Shown here piece after piece: positions 32,800 to 44,780 of a stretch of DNA of 64,000 nucleotides (positions within the stretch are counted from its first letter, which is position 1; each line of letters starts with the position of its first letter). A program made the translations under genes and the position numbers. The DNA is from Adiantum capillus-veneris (lineage: Eukaryota > Streptophyta > Polypodiopsida > Polypodiales > Pteridaceae): assembly GCA_014529385.2 (NCBI GenBank), contig CM043956.1, positions 62,276,620 through 62,340,619 on the forward strand. Direction: 5' to 3'. The notes under the pieces are model-generated. The model made no database searches, had not been told where the DNA came from, and worked only from the letters and a program-made list of their open reading frames with translations.

Positions 32800-34860
32800 T
32801 CACTTAAGAGCCTATGTAGCCAAAAACTTCATGAAAATTGCTTAGAATAATTTTGGCAGAGTTTCCCCTAGAACAGGAGCGAAAACTCAAAAACCAAAAT
32901 GTAGTAAAATCACTGTGTAAGAGCAGCTAGAAGTGCCAAGAACATATAAAATGGGCTCGTGGGAAAAATCCGATTGAGTCTCCTCTGTATGGGGAGCTAA
33001 CTCTCAAACCCGAGAGGGCAAAAGTAACACATAAATTGCTCAAAACAACCAATGGGCATAAACTACTTAAACCCGCTGCTGTGTGACCGCCAACGTGGTA
33101 TCAAAAGCACAAGAAACCGCCCGTATACATATCCTATGGTGAGGGTATCATAACAGCGGAACTCCAACTACCTGTATCACCAAAGGTATCTCAACATTCG
33201 AGAATACCCCAACTCAAAGAAAGCCTCCAGACACATAACGACCAGCCACACTCTCAAAAAGGGCTCTTCCAATTCGAGTGTCAGAAACAACTGGGAAAAC
33301 TGTCAAAATAGCCAAAAAATGGCTCCACACAATAGACAGTGTCCGCAACTCAACGTACATGAGTGGTTGCACTCAAACAAGTGCCAAGAACTACTGTGTA
33401 CAGTAAAAAGTATCCCTACGGGGATATTTTCTCTCAAAAGGGATCAATAGCACTATGGTGTGCTAAAGCAAACATGCATCTATCAATGCATCTGTTCGCA
33501 AAGAAACTGCTATCAAAATGAGTGCCAAAATTTCCTAAAAAGGGTTGTGTCTATATGCTTGTAGAAACCTGGAGAAACTGTGTGTAAATGGGCTCAAAAG
33601 CCCCCTATAACGTGCATGTTGGTGTCGATATGGGAATGTTGGTACCAATTTCTATCGCTGGACAAAAATACACTATAGTCGAGTAGCCACCAAGAGAGTC
33701 GTAGCCAAAAATTGTGCCGTAGAGCTAAATCGGTGCGCTCGGTGCCGATGTCGGGTATCACTCCTCTGTGGTAGAGGCACCTCAGCAATGCACGTCGCAA
33801 GCACTATCGTCTGTGGCAAAGCCGATGTCGGGTTGGATGTCAAAAATCCGTCGGTAACAAGAAGTGTCAAGCTGATGCGGAGCGGCGAGAAAGTAAGTGT
33901 GCTCTCTCTGTCACTCTGTACGCCGATGGCAATGCCGGTGCGGAGCGACAAGTCATCAATGTTGAGTGTCGAGGTCAACGAACTAAGGTTGAGATTGTCT
34001 GTGAAGTCGGTGTCAAAACGGCTAATTGCTGATGTCGAAGCTGCCTCGTGCCGCCGAGAGGGAGTCTCCAATGCCGAGACGAGGTTTGAAGTTGCAAATC
34101 CCTGCTCTCACTCTCTCTCACACGCTCGCTCTCTCACGGTGAGAGCATCTCTCTCTCTCTCTCTCTCTCTCACTACCTCGCAATCTCTCTCTAACAGCTT
34201 GCTCTCATTGCTGGATTGTCGAGGGCCTTTGGTGGGAGACAACCCTTGAACATAATAAAGTAAGGCAAAGGTTTTTTTTTTTTAATTAAATTGATTTGAT
34301 GCCTCTGTCGGACCTGCCGAGTCTGTCTGACGAGTCGCCGGGATAGGAATTTGGATGTGTGTGCGTGGGTAATTTAGCAATGCTCCGATTCTCTACTTGC
34401 TCTGCTCACGGCCCGGTAGTGTCCTCAGCTCTCTCTATCGGCTCGTTCACCTCCAAATTCTCCCCCAATTTTTGTTGCTTGCTGTCCTGCGCACGACGCC
34501 CCATTGGGAGTGTGTGTGTGGGGGAGGGGGGGGGGGGCCGGGGGGGCGGGGGACTACTCGGCGTGTGCTTCCCTTGCTCTACAAAGCGGGGTCGACACCA
34601 AGTTCTTGGATTCCCTACTGCGAGCAATACCGACACCTTCAAACCTTCGAAAAAGCTTTCCCAATTCAACCTGCAGATCCCAACCTACTGCCGGCCTTGC
34701 TTCGGTTTTCATGGCTTTGACTCACCCGAGCTCTACCATGGCTTTGATTAGCTTTTTCAAACCCCTTGCCCAATTTCGTACAGCTTGCCAAAGCTTCAAG
34801 AGTCCATATCCGATGGAGTTGCTGCACACGTCGGGTAGCCGAGGTTCGGGTGCTGTGCTC
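32800..34860 (-). other. Long leader of copia-1, no gag recognised
   Basis: About 2 kb between primer site and protease, where gag should lie. I see no gag motif. The right part is G+C-richer with CT microsatellites (34148-34171) and a mixed G tract (34515-34552). It may be a captured or inserted sequence, or decayed gag plus leader. Confidence 0.5.
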
Positions 34861-34862
34861 TT

Positions 34863-34876
34863 GGGCTCTCATACCA
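34863..34876 (-). promoter_or_regulatory. Primer-binding site of copia-1
   Basis: On the - strand TGGTATGAGAGCCC, one change from the initiator-Met site TGGTATCAGAGCC, two bases inside the LTR end at 34879. Confidence 0.85.
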
Positions 34877-34878
34877 CT

Positions 34879-35068
34879 TGTAGGAGCCATGTGCAATGAG
34901 TGAAAGAAAGGGAAGGAGAGAAGGAGGAAGGAGAGGAGCAGTTGTGTTTGGGTGGAGCATGTGAGACTAAAGGTCTCACTCTCCTTATTGGCATTAGATA
35001 AAAAAGAATAGTAATGGGCGGGCGCCTGTTGGCCACAACCCAGCCACCACGGGGCCTGAAACCTAACA
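34879..35068 (-). repeat. 5' LTR of copia-1 (190 bp)
   Basis: TGTAGGAGCCATG...CCTGAAACCTAACA in + orientation, flanked outside by TCATG and inside by the primer site. The outer end is fixed by the target duplication. Confidence 0.9.
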
Positions 35069-35073
35069 TCATG

Positions 35074-35985
35074 GATATCTAGTCCATGCTACTTATGTGT
35101 CATTAGAAAACTTAAGTTGTCTAGGTCAACATCTAAACTCTACCTTGAGAGCATTGTTAGAGTGCGTTACTTTCCAAGGGAAAATAGGTGGGCACCGAGC
35201 CTTTGGCTATGGATGGAGAGCAACTTTAAGACCAAATTCGAGTGTCTCACGTACAACTAGAGGTAATTGAGAGCTAACTTAGAATATAAGTGTAAATAGA
35301 GATTAGTTCTAGGAGATGACATATAATTAGTGAATAGGCTACAATCAACAATCTCGAAGGGGTCATTGTAATTAAAAAAAGCCTATCATGCGGGTTCAAT
35401 AGTTTAAGGTTAGGGGGGATGTGAAGCATGGCTCTCCACCAACCATATGCCTTCTTATAGTAGGCAACCCCCAATTGGTCCTTGGCCTCACATTCTTCCC
35501 TCCTCGAGCAGGGGTTCATCCTCAAGAACAAAAGTGGGTTATTTCTTCATAAGAACACTTATGTTTTTCCAAGTGAAATCTTTTTTAGATCAGTCTTTCC
35601 ACTTAACCAATGCTTGACAATGCACATGCTGACAAGTACGTAAATCATGATAATCTAAAATGTGCTCGGGTTCATGTGATTGGATTGGAGGTTCAATGAA
35701 TCAATCAAAACCTGTTGGTCAATGACATTGTTATCGCTATGCAAGCGTTTACGTAAATAACTTACATGAAAAACTAGATGAATATGAGAGTACACAAGTA
35801 AAGAAAGTTTGTAAGCCATATTCCCAACTCGCTTGAGTATGTTAAAAGGCCCACAATATCTAAGATATAATTTAGGTGTTGGCCTAGTTTTCAAACTTTC
35901 TGAATGTTCTGGCTTACGTAAAAATACCTCTTGTGCTTCAATAATAGTTACTTGCCGATGTTTCTCATAAGTGTAATTTTTATAT
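35074..35985 (-). pseudogene. Chromodomain gypsy C: integrase C-terminus and chromodomain
   Basis: On the - strand: 'EVFLRKPEHSESLKTRPTP', 'YCGPFNILKRVGNMAYKLSL', 'VFHVSYLRKRLHSDNNVIDQ', then a chromodomain-like tail ('ILDYHDLRT', 'QALVKWKD' followed by TGA, 'FTWKNISVL'). Such tails mark chromoviruses, whose integrase may target histone marks. The protein is cut at 35985 by a solo LTR and resumes at 38588. The remainder, 35074-35450, is probably 3' untranslated or LTR sequence I could not delimit. Confidence 0.85.
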
Positions 35986-36157
35986 TGAGGTGGTCCGGGG
36001 CGGGCAACAAGAAGAGTGGCCTCCAAGCACTCTTCTAAGCTCCCATGCTGCTCAATTGGGTTGGGGTTGGAAAAAACAACAAACACACACACAAACCCGC
36101 AACCTAACCCTACACAAATTTGGGGCACCACCTAGTTTTGGATGCGAACTAGGACGC

Positions 36158-36213
<56 letters not shown>

Positions 36214-38587
36214 CGGGCTGCTTTGAAACGTATCGGCAATGATCAAGCAAACACAACTATATATTTAAGAAAGAGAGAGAAAGGGGGAGGGGGTGCTTGT
36301 TGCATTAATACCTTCTTACAAATCTGTCATGACAAATCAAAGTGAGATTAGTGTTTGTTCAACATAGCTTGCGTAAATTTCACCACAACACATCACAAGA
36401 AAAGCCACCCCAATCACGGTCTTAAGGCCAGGGGAGTCCTCTCCACCCTGTCGCCCTCTTACAGTATGTGGGATTTATGGCTAGATTGATGACAACACCA
36501 GAGACAAGCTATCAAGAACTTAACAAAAAACACCAAGACACTTACGCATCATTGTTGTCCATTACTTCACGTTGGAAGGGAGACAAAGTATCCAAGCTTA
36601 GTCCAAATCCTCCCTCCTTGATTCAGCAAATGTTGGGCTTACACTAGTAGGAGAAATGATAGATTTCCTACTCTCAATTGAATGATCACTCTCTCTCTTA
36701 CAATGGCATAGAGTTCCCTTGCTAATCTCCTATTACAACACATGCACATGCATAAGACAATGAGCTTCCACTCAAGAGCTCCTTCTAGAGAGGTTGAGCT
36801 TGGCTTCTCAAGCTATAGCATAGTGCTCTTGCTTATGGCTCCCCCTTTTGTGCTAGCTACACCCTCCTTTTATAGCAATTTTGAAGGCTAGGGTTACTCC
36901 TCTAACCATGGTTGGGTTAGATTTTTCAGCCATTTATCTAATTTCTTTTGCTTGGAATTATCAAGAAGTTGGTGGGGAAAGAGAGAGGAGAGAAATGGAC
37001 GTGATAGGACTTTTCATAGTGGGTTAGTGTTAGTAGAGTTAGTATTAATTTACAAATGGAATTGGATATTTACAATGGGAGTATCCATGTAGGATACAAA
37101 TAAGGAAGAAAAACTCTTAAGAGGTAAGAAAAGGTGGATTTCTTACAAGGTTGATGCTCCAAGTGTCTTGAGTAGGGCCAATTTTTGACGCTTGTTGACG
37201 GTCCACTAGCTTTGACGGTACATTTTTTCTCCACTCTTGACCTTCCTTGAGAGACAAGGTAATTGAAGCTGAGTAATCAACCACCATGATGCTGTCTTTT
37301 AAGAGAAGAGGCTGAATTTTGTGGTTTTTTTGATAGATATGGGTAAATTGGAGGAGAAAAAATGAGACTAAGTGGTCAATTTTGGAATGGAATTGTGTGT
37401 GGGAGGTATGAGTTCACCATGGTTTCTCTTATTCTTCAAGGTTGAGGAGAAGGTGAGTAGGGTGTAGAGAGGAGTGGTGAGAGAGGTGGGGATGATGAGT
37501 GGAGAAGTGTGTGTGAAAGAGGAAAATGATAAAGTGGAAGAGAGAGTGTGGCTGCATAGCATGGGAACATTGGGGTCCACTAATAAAATCATAGCTCACA
37601 GCTCGTAGCTCAAAAAAATATGAAAAAATTTGAGGCAAAAGTTCAGCCCACGAGCTACAACTTTTGTTTGTATCACCTTTTCAAATTCGGAGAGCAAGTG
37701 AACTTTAAAAATTCAGCAAAACCGACCATTTTTTTCCACTGCACAAGGTCCTTGTGGGGTCCTTCTTTGGATGATTCTTTTGAATACCTCCAAGAGTGAG
37801 CCCTCCATAGTGCATGTATGCATGCCACCTACCCTTGACCTTATTTGGTATGTCTATAATTGAAGATATTGTTGAGATTATGATATAAGTGAATAGTACA
37901 ACTAAGAAAATCAAATATTGAGGGGTCTAAAAAATATGTACATGTCAATAATAAATAATATAAGTGGAAAAAATATAAAGGGGTCAAAAGAAATCTCTCT
38001 CATTATGAGGCTACCATAAAAAAATAAATATTTTTGGTGTTCTAATTTTTTAGAAAAAAAAACAAAACAGATGTAGGAAGGGAAAAATCACAATAGTGAA
38101 AAAATATACACATAAATAAAACTAGTTTTTTTGGATTTTTGTTGGGGTGGAGTTACACCAAATATAAGAGAAGCTTACATGAAAATATTTCTATATGGAA
38201 TAAAGAGTATGAAAAATGGTAAGAAAAAATTGTGGTAATGGTGAGGCAATGTACAGAGCATAAATAACACACACCTAGGTAGAAATATTTAAATAAATAC
38301 CAAAATAATTATGAAAAAAACTTTTATTTAGGCCCTATATACAAAGAAATATTTACATACGCATGGGCCATAATATACTTATATTTTTTATTTTTTTTAT
38401 TTTTTTGGCTCAACTAGCCCAATGACTAGCTAATTGAGGGTTTTTTTAAGAAGATATGGGAAAAGTCCCGTGACTCACGCACGCCTATGTACAGTGAAAT
38501 GGTAGGGATAGCCACAGTGTTTGGGTGATTTTGGTAGGGTGAGGTAACTCACTGTGGCAATTACAAAGAGCCGAAAAATGGCTATCA
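35986..38587 (-). mobile_element. Solo LTR of a Tat-type element, 2,602 bp, TSD ATAT
   Basis: Ends TGAGGTGGTCC...AATGGCTATCA (+ strand), flanked by ATAT at 35982-35985 and 38588-38591. Removing it rejoins the gypsy C integrase, as comparison with gypsy D near 49190 shows. The right end GGCTATCA equals that of the LTR at 60838-63423, and an internal block 'GGCACCACCTAG' followed by an AG repeat is shared. Length is also close (2,586 bp). No internal genes, so this is an LTR-LTR recombination product. It contains (GA)n at about 36161-36210. Confidence 0.82.
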
Positions 38588-38695
38588 ATATCTATCCTAT
38601 GTTTGTCAAACATTTTGACGAGTAAGTTTCAGCATATATATAGGATCTTGGATAAATTCCTCGACTTGCTAAAATTTTTCAACTGCCAACACCCC
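38588..38695 (-). pseudogene. Gypsy C integrase fragment between two insertions
   Basis: The + strand text 'GAGTAAGTTTCAGCATATAT' and 'TCTTGGATAAATTCCTC' matches the gypsy D integrase at 49233-49300. It ends where the truncated CACTA copy starts. It is the piece that bridges 35985 and 42418. Confidence 0.75.
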
Positions 38696-40332
38696 ACTGT
38701 AAGCTACATCAATTCTGGATTGGCATAGAAGTGGTGGATATGAGCCGACACACAGATCGACGCAATTCTTGATCAGAGGCATTCTAATGTGGACCATGCA
38801 TGACTATCCCGGACTAACAAAATTCTCAGGTGATATATACACAATGTGTGGACTCTAATATCATTGTTGGATGTGTTTTGTAGTTTATTTTACCGGTGGC
38901 CATTGAGGGATGTTTGTATCCTGATCTCCGTACCACAATCTACAAACTTGCGAAGTTGGTGTAATGGATCTCACAAAAGGAGATCCATGTAGATTCCACA
39001 CCATCCGCCAAACTAAACACCACGGAGGTTGTATGTATGTTTGAGAAACACTTTCCTACTACCATGCTAACTATTTAAGTGCATCTTCTTGTTCACATAG
39101 TTGATGAGGTGAAAATAGCTAGCACGGTGCATTCCAGATAGATATTCTTTTTAGAATGTTTCATGAAAACGCTCAAGGGATACGTGCATCAGAAGGCATG
39201 CCTAAAGGGTGGCATGGGAGAAGGTTGGTGGACGATCTAGAGGCTAAAATCAATCGATTTTGCATGCTTCACAATCCAGTGATGCAAAAGTGGATTTCAC
39301 AAGACGAGGATGCAAAGCAAGATTGACAAAGGGCATGAATCAAGTGGAGATGGGGAAGACGACCACCGATGTATTATTTGGCGGGTCTTGAGAGCCTACT
39401 AACATTCATGAGCTTAAGATAGTTGCACAACCAATTGAAAAGTGCACAACAGTGCGGCGAATAAGTGACTGAGGAGGAGTGGGAGTACTCTCAAGGTTGC
39501 ATGACCAAGGTAAGTTTGCAATGTAAGACTAGTGGCTTTGTAGATATTTGGATGGCAACTGATAATCTTTGTTGATTATACTATAAGTCATACACGGCAG
39601 CATGGTGTCAAGGGTGACATTTTAGGGTGGAACAGATTGACAAAAAGCATTTTACATAAGATTTTGGAATCATGGCAAAATTTGAACAGCCTAGTCGACG
39701 ATGGTCCTCTAACGTAGATCCTATGGTGGCGGAACTCACTTACTTCGGCACGCTACAAGAGATTTTGAGGATCGATTATAGAGGATTTTTTGTGGAATTG
39801 TTCGACGTGCAATGGTTCAAGATAGACATGGAGGGTTACAATGCTACTGTGCGCAGAGGAGAATCAGGGTTCCTTGAGGTGGATTCAACCTAAAAAATGG
39901 ACCGACCCAAGAGACACTTTCGTACTACCCGAGCATTGTGAACAAGTAAGTTTGTAAATATTTAACATGCAATTTTAGAGGACTCGTGGTCTGGACGCAC
40001 TCATGTAAGTTATGTGGCTCTTGCAGGTGGTATTTCATCCTACAAAGTCTGCATCAAACTGGTGGTATGTCATAGAGGTAGCCCCTCGTAGTGCACAGAC
40101 GTATGAGGGCTACCATGTGCCAATCACAACGGCATCAATGGAGGAGATGGAAGAGGATACTGAGTTGGAAGCCACTGAGGTGGTGCAAGACGAGCATGAC
40201 GTTGCTACTCTCTATGGGATGCATGTAGAGGATCTACAAAATAAAACGGAGTGCATCTGCCTAAACGGAGAGCTCTATATAGACATAGAGAGTTATGCTG
40301 AGTTATGCGAGGATGAGAGAGAGACCTCTTAA
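38696..40332 (+). pseudogene. CACTA-2 transposase remnant (tnp2 edge, DUF4218, DUF4216)
   Basis: 38720-38830 matches the end of the tnp2 exon; it then jumps to the DUF4218 region from about 38888, with indels and stops. The DUF4216 part is cleaner: 'MAKFEQPSRRWSSNVDPMVA', 'GTLQEILRIDYRGFFVELFD', then an intron with acceptor CTCTTGCAG at about 40026 and a last exon ending 'SYAELCEDERETS' at 40332. It keeps CAA where the 18682-26652 copy has TAA, and CGA where that copy has TGA, so it shows the ancestral codons. Confidence 0.85.
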
Positions 40333-40523
40333 ATCCATAAACATTGTATTTGAGAAATTTTTCTCCTTTTTATAATATATATTGTATTCACGTGGAGTTT
40401 TGTCCATTCTTGTCTATATACTATACTTGAGAAATTTAAATTGTGTTTAATCAAATTATAACTTGTTCATATTTTTTTCTCCATTCATCATTAAGATTTA
40501 ATGTTCGTGTGTTTAATGCAGGT

Positions 40524-41871
40524 ATGGATGATGATCAGTTTCTTTCTTCCTTTGTCACCCCAACAGAGGAGGTGGTACGAGGAGCGTCATCGCTCAAGAG
40601 AACCGTCACATTGTTCCACTCCTTAAGCGTCTCCCTCTGTTTTGGAGCATTCAACACACTCCAAGACTCCGGTGTCGAAGAGACGATCTACACACGCTTC
40701 TAGGCACTGACGCTCTAGTGGTGGCGGTGGCGGTTGCTGTGGAGATGCCGCCGCTGATGCTTCAACACTGTCTCGTAGTCGACGAGGCTCCTTACCTTCC
40801 CCTTATTTGCGTGCCCCCACACCAGCCATGACGTTGCCATCTACTCCAGGTTTTGCAACGCTATCGGCCGTTCCTAGCTACACACCACTCGCTACTCCCC
40901 CGGGAGTCACCCCACTCAACACTCCTTGCTTTAGGTCCCAGACTCCAGTGGAGATACCTGTCATCCATACCCCCATTGAGATGCCACTCGATACGCCACT
41001 CGAGACCCCTATTGAGACACCTAGATCACGCATCACATGCAAGAGGGCTTACCGTACTCGGTTGACATCAGCGGTGGCGGCATCATCTTGGATGACGATG
41101 GCAAGAAGGTGATCTTGTGCATGCGCGGCCTTTTCTCTCAGGTGTTTCGACACTACATACTAAACACCTGGAGTGAAGTGCCAAATGAATTAAAAGACAA
41201 AGTCATCAGCATGATGCATGACGAGTTTCCCGTGTCAAGTCTAGATGAGCACTTCAATGAAGACCTGATGAAGGTGCGGATGCACGAATACTGCAAGCAT
41301 AAGCGTTCTGAAGTGCAAAAAGCAATAAAGCACGGGTGGAATAGGCCAAATTGGCTCGCCAAAGAAGATTGGAAGAATGCAAAGTGAGCAGCATGCAAGA
41401 ATCGTGACAAGTGGAAGCAACAAAAGAAGGCAGCGAAAGCGCGAGTAGAGGTAGGGAGCTCGCACCACTTGGGGAGCGGTGGGTGGGCATCATTTGAGAC
41501 CAATTTTGTAAGTGTTTTTGCATTGGCCTTTAGCTGGTTTGATAGTTATGGATAATTGTACTTTTAAATTCTAACATAATGTATTCTTTGTATGTTTTGA
41601 ACAGTGGTCGATGACAGGACGTGACGCGACACCGTACGAGCGCGAGTATGCGGGTAGAAAGGGCTTGCACGTCGTCCTTATGGACGTTGTCAATTCTCGT
41701 GCCGGCATGGTTAGTATTTCACTTTACTCTCTTACATTTGTTGTATTTTAATGATAAGCTAAGAAAATAGATTGTTTTGTAATTATATGTTTATACTTAC
41801 AGAAAGTCTTATTGTTTTTTTTGCAGAATCCAACAGATACACCGCTTGGACGCGATGAGACGTCTGATTAA
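40524..41871 (+). pseudogene. CACTA-2 second gene (TNPA-like)
   Basis: It starts at ATG 40524 ('MDDDQFLSS') after the acceptor TTTAATGCAG. The Thr-Pro segment ('TPVEIPVIHTPIEMPLDTP') and 'YCKHKRSEVQKAIKHGWNRP' match the other copy. The final exon is AATCCAACAGATACACCGC, ending TAA at 41869-41871. Frame changes around 40640-40800 and a stop near 41385 disable it. Confidence 0.82.
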
Positions 41872-42397
41872 ATGACGTCAATCTAGCCGTAGCCAAATAG
41901 CACTAGTTTTCTTTTGTCATAGCATGTATATATGATGATGAGTGTACGTAATTTTTGTAACTATTGGTCAATGATGTATTTTCTCAATAATGACAATTGT
42001 GTTGTAACTATTACATCAAATGATTTTGCCTATGATATGTATAAGTTTGTCATTGTATTACTTTCATCAATTCACTTTCGTCGAAATACTTTTGTCTGTC
42101 AGTTTTGCATCTTTATTCTGGAAAAATGTTCAATATGGTTGATGGGTGGCAAGGCATTCAATGCCCTATTACACAAAATTTTTTATTCTCGAGCATCGCT
42201 ATAGGTGTCGTTATATAAGGTTCTGCAGTGTCGCTAAATCAGGATTGTTTGCATCACTATATGCGTCTGATGCTTATAGCGACGTAGATATCGACGCCAA
42301 TAGCAATGCATATAGCAATGTTCCCATTTTAGCGCTTTTAGCGACGCCGGGATATATAAGAACCCTTTGTAGTTACGTCGCTACAGGTATCACAAGT

Positions 42398-43240
42398 GCA
42401 CATAACCTCTTGTAGTGCATGAAAGAACTAAACCGAGTCATAACGTGCTTTGGACAATTGTAAGTAAAATCTAAACTAGCTAGGGAGATAATCTTCCCAA
42501 TTGGATTGATTTTTTCTAACGTATGCTCTTAGCATATCCTGTACCAAACCTGATTAACATGTTCAATTTGGCCATCTATCTCTGGTTGATCTATAGTACT
42601 TAGGCTAAATTGTGTTCCTAATAGTTTAAACACAACCCTCAAAAAATGACGGTTAAACTTAGGGTCACTATCATTCACAATATTGTTGGGCAATCCATAT
42701 AACATGTACAGATTGTCAGCAAATATTTTTTCTAACTCTGGAGTTTTAATAGTGTACATAACCTCTTGTAGTGCATGAAAGGACTAAACCGACTCATACA
42801 ATGCTTTGGATAATTGTAAGTAAAATCTAGACTAGGGAGATAATCTTCCCAATTGGATTGATTTTACTAATATATGCTCTTAACATATCATGTACCACAC
42901 CTGATTAACATGTTCAATTTGGCCATCCATCTCTGGATTATCTATAGTACGTAGGCTGAATTGTGTTTGTAATAGTTTAAACACAACCCTAAAAAAATGA
43001 CGGTTAAACTTGGGGTCACGGTCACTCACAATATTGTTGGACAATCCATATAACATGTACAAATTGTCAACAAATTTTTTTCCCAACTCTGGAATTTTAA
43101 TAGTTTAAACACAACCCTCAAAAAATGACGGTTAAACTTGGGGTCACGATCACTCACAATATTGGTGGGCGATCCATATAACATGTACAGATTGTCAAAA
43201 AATATTTTTTCTAGCTCTGGAGTTTTAATAGTGGACTTGG
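42398..43240. repeat. Tandem duplication joining CACTA-2 end and integrase, 2.4 copies
   Basis: A 356-bp unit, the last ~20 bp of CACTA-2 plus ~336 bp of gypsy integrase, is present at 42398-42753 and 42754-43090. A third, partial copy (integrase only) reaches 43240. All junctions follow TTTTAATAGT; the second shares TAATAGTTTAAACAC with the unit interior, a microhomology. Confidence 0.9.
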
Positions 43241-43531
43241 TCAAAATAAACTTTCAAAGTTTAGTCAATCGATGAACCACCACCCATACGAAGTCATGAC
43301 CTCATATAATGGTTGGTAAACCCACAATAAAGTCCTCTTAGAGATAGTCTCACATTTACCATTAGGAATCTCCAAAGGATGCAAGAGACCTCTTGCCTTC
43401 AGGCGCTCTGTTTTATTAACATGGAATTTTTGGCAATGCAAGCCATAGTTTTGAACATGTAAGATGTCTGGCCAGTGAAATTGTCTTCGTACGAGTGCAT
43501 AAGTTTTCTTGACATTTGGGTACCCTCTCAA
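42529..43531 (-). pseudogene. Gypsy C integrase zinc finger and triplicated core segment
   Basis: 43531-43265 encodes the zinc-binding end ('LHCQKFHVNKTERLKARGLL', 'IPNGKCETIS'). Three versions of the core segment follow on the - strand, at 43244-43090, 43086-42880 and 42759-42529: 'LYGLPNNIVNDSDPKFNRHF' (second catalytic Asp) and 'QPEIDGQIEHVNQVW' (catalytic Glu). The triplication comes from the 356-bp tandem duplication, so no single integrase can be read. Confidence 0.88.
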
Positions 43532-43536
43532 TCAGG

Positions 43537-43774
43537 GGTGCACCTTGTTGACTTATAGGTGTCACATGTGCACCCTACAAGAGCGTTTATTTTAGTTCTA
43601 AAATTTATAGATATACAATTATAAGAGGGGTTTAAAATTCAATTTTGAAAAAAAGTTGTAAGTTTCTTAAGAAAGAAGGGTCATTTTGTTCAAAGTTAGA
43701 AAATGTGTAGAGAAGGTTTTACCCTCTGATTGCATGTGATATGCAGGATATTTGTAGGTGCACCTCAAGGGTGC
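43537..43774. mobile_element. MITE-3, third member of the 4243-4488 family
   Basis: Relative to gypsy D (near 49970), about 240 bases are inserted here in the gypsy C integrase linker. The interior shares text with MITE-1: 'TTTGAAAAAAA', an 'AGAAAGAAGGGT' block, and 'GGTTTTAC' followed by 'GCATGTGATATG' against 'GGACGTGATATG'. The ends carry GGTGCACC. I could not define a clean target duplication, and the boundaries may be off by about 10 bases. Confidence 0.6.
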
Positions 43775-43779
43775 TTTGC

Positions 43780-44780
43780 ACTAGGATTATCATGACATTC
43801 ATAAGGGATTTGGAGCCAAATGTATGCGCCTATTGGTACATAAACTCTCCCCTTGTGGAGTAGGTACCATTATATTTAGAATAATTCTTTCATCTTTGTG
43901 GCTCATCGCTGAAAAGACGAGTACTGGGTTGATGAAATATACATATTTCCAACAATGGAGTGAGAAGGATCACTCATTTTGACATGTCTCCACACCTTGG
44001 AGTACACATCATCATGCTCACATTTATCCTTTAGAGAATTTAAAACTCACTTTGAAGTTTTCTCAAGAGAAGAGAGTTGATCTTGGTGCATGGGACTAAG
44101 AGCACTAGCTACCTCATTGTATCATTTCTTATGATACCAAATCTTGGCCTCATACTCCTGAAGAATCTTTGTCCCACGCTGACCTGGCCTTTTGTCCCTT
44201 CAAATCTTTTTTTTTGTGTAAACCATTTATATTTTCATGGTCAAACACAATTTGAAATTGAGCACCATACAAATAATGTCGCCAAACTTTTAAAGTGGAC
44301 ATTATTGCATAGAGCTCTCTTTCATAAGCATAATAGTTCTATTGTGAAAAATCAAGCTTCTTGCTTTCAAATGCAATTGGACTTCCCTCTTGCAAAAGGA
44401 ATTCTCCAATAGCACAACTACTAGCATGTGTTTTAAGCACAAAAGTTTTCATGGGGCTCACAATAGATAAAATGGGTGCAGCAGCTAGAGCGACCTTGAG
44501 TGCATCAAAACTTTCCTTTTGAGCTTCTTCCCACCGAAATATTTTTTGCTTGGTTTTCAAACGGGAACAAAAATCTGAGCATAGTTTTTAATGAACCTAC
44601 AATAAAAAACTGCAAATCCTATGAAAATTTGAATCTCTTCTAGATTTTTTGGAGAAATACATTTACAGTGGCATCCACTTTAGATTCATCCATATAAAGG
44701 CAAATGGATGAAATTACATATCCCAAATAGTGAATCTTAACTTTTACAAAGTCACTCTTGGATTCTTGGCATATAGTTTG
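43780..44780 (-). pseudogene. Gypsy C RT thumb and RNase H
   Basis: 44780-44640 encodes the RT C-terminus ('VKVKIHYLGYVISS'). 44560-44339 encodes the RNase H start ('FRWEEAQKESFDALKVALAA', 'PMKTFVLKTHASSCAIGEFL', 'SPIAFESKKLDFSQ'). The rest of RNase H to about 43800 is readable with stops. RT is cut at 44780; the palm domain with the YxDD motif is missing. Confidence 0.85.

Larger units (their letters stand above)
29325..35068 (-). mobile_element. Ty1/copia element copia-1, complete ends, TSD TCATG
   Basis: The 5-bp target duplication TCATG lies at 29320-29324 and 35069-35073. LTR ends read TGTAGGAGC...(CCTAACA) in + orientation. Reading on the - strand: 5' LTR (35068-34879), primer site (34876-34863), a ~2-kb non-coding leader, protease, integrase, RT, RNase H (the copia order), 3' LTR. 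gag is almost entirely missing and pol is full of stops, so this is an old, defective copy. Confidence 0.92.
38696..42417 (+). mobile_element. CACTA-2, 5'-truncated copy, opposite orientation
   Basis: This is the same family as 18682-26652 but reads on the + strand. The right end is intact (reverse: CACTACAAGAGGTTATGTG) at 42417. The left end starts inside the tnp2 exon, and another ~700 bp between tnp2 and DUF4218 is missing. Genes present: transposase 3' part (38696-40332) and second gene (40524-41871). Subterminal GCGACG repeats are at about 42185-42385. It sits in the gypsy C integrase. Confidence 0.9.

Noticed and set aside
33673-34900. Open frames of about 100-150 codons in the copia-1 leader
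   Set aside because: No gag or other family motif; G+C-rich DNA keeps several frames open at once.
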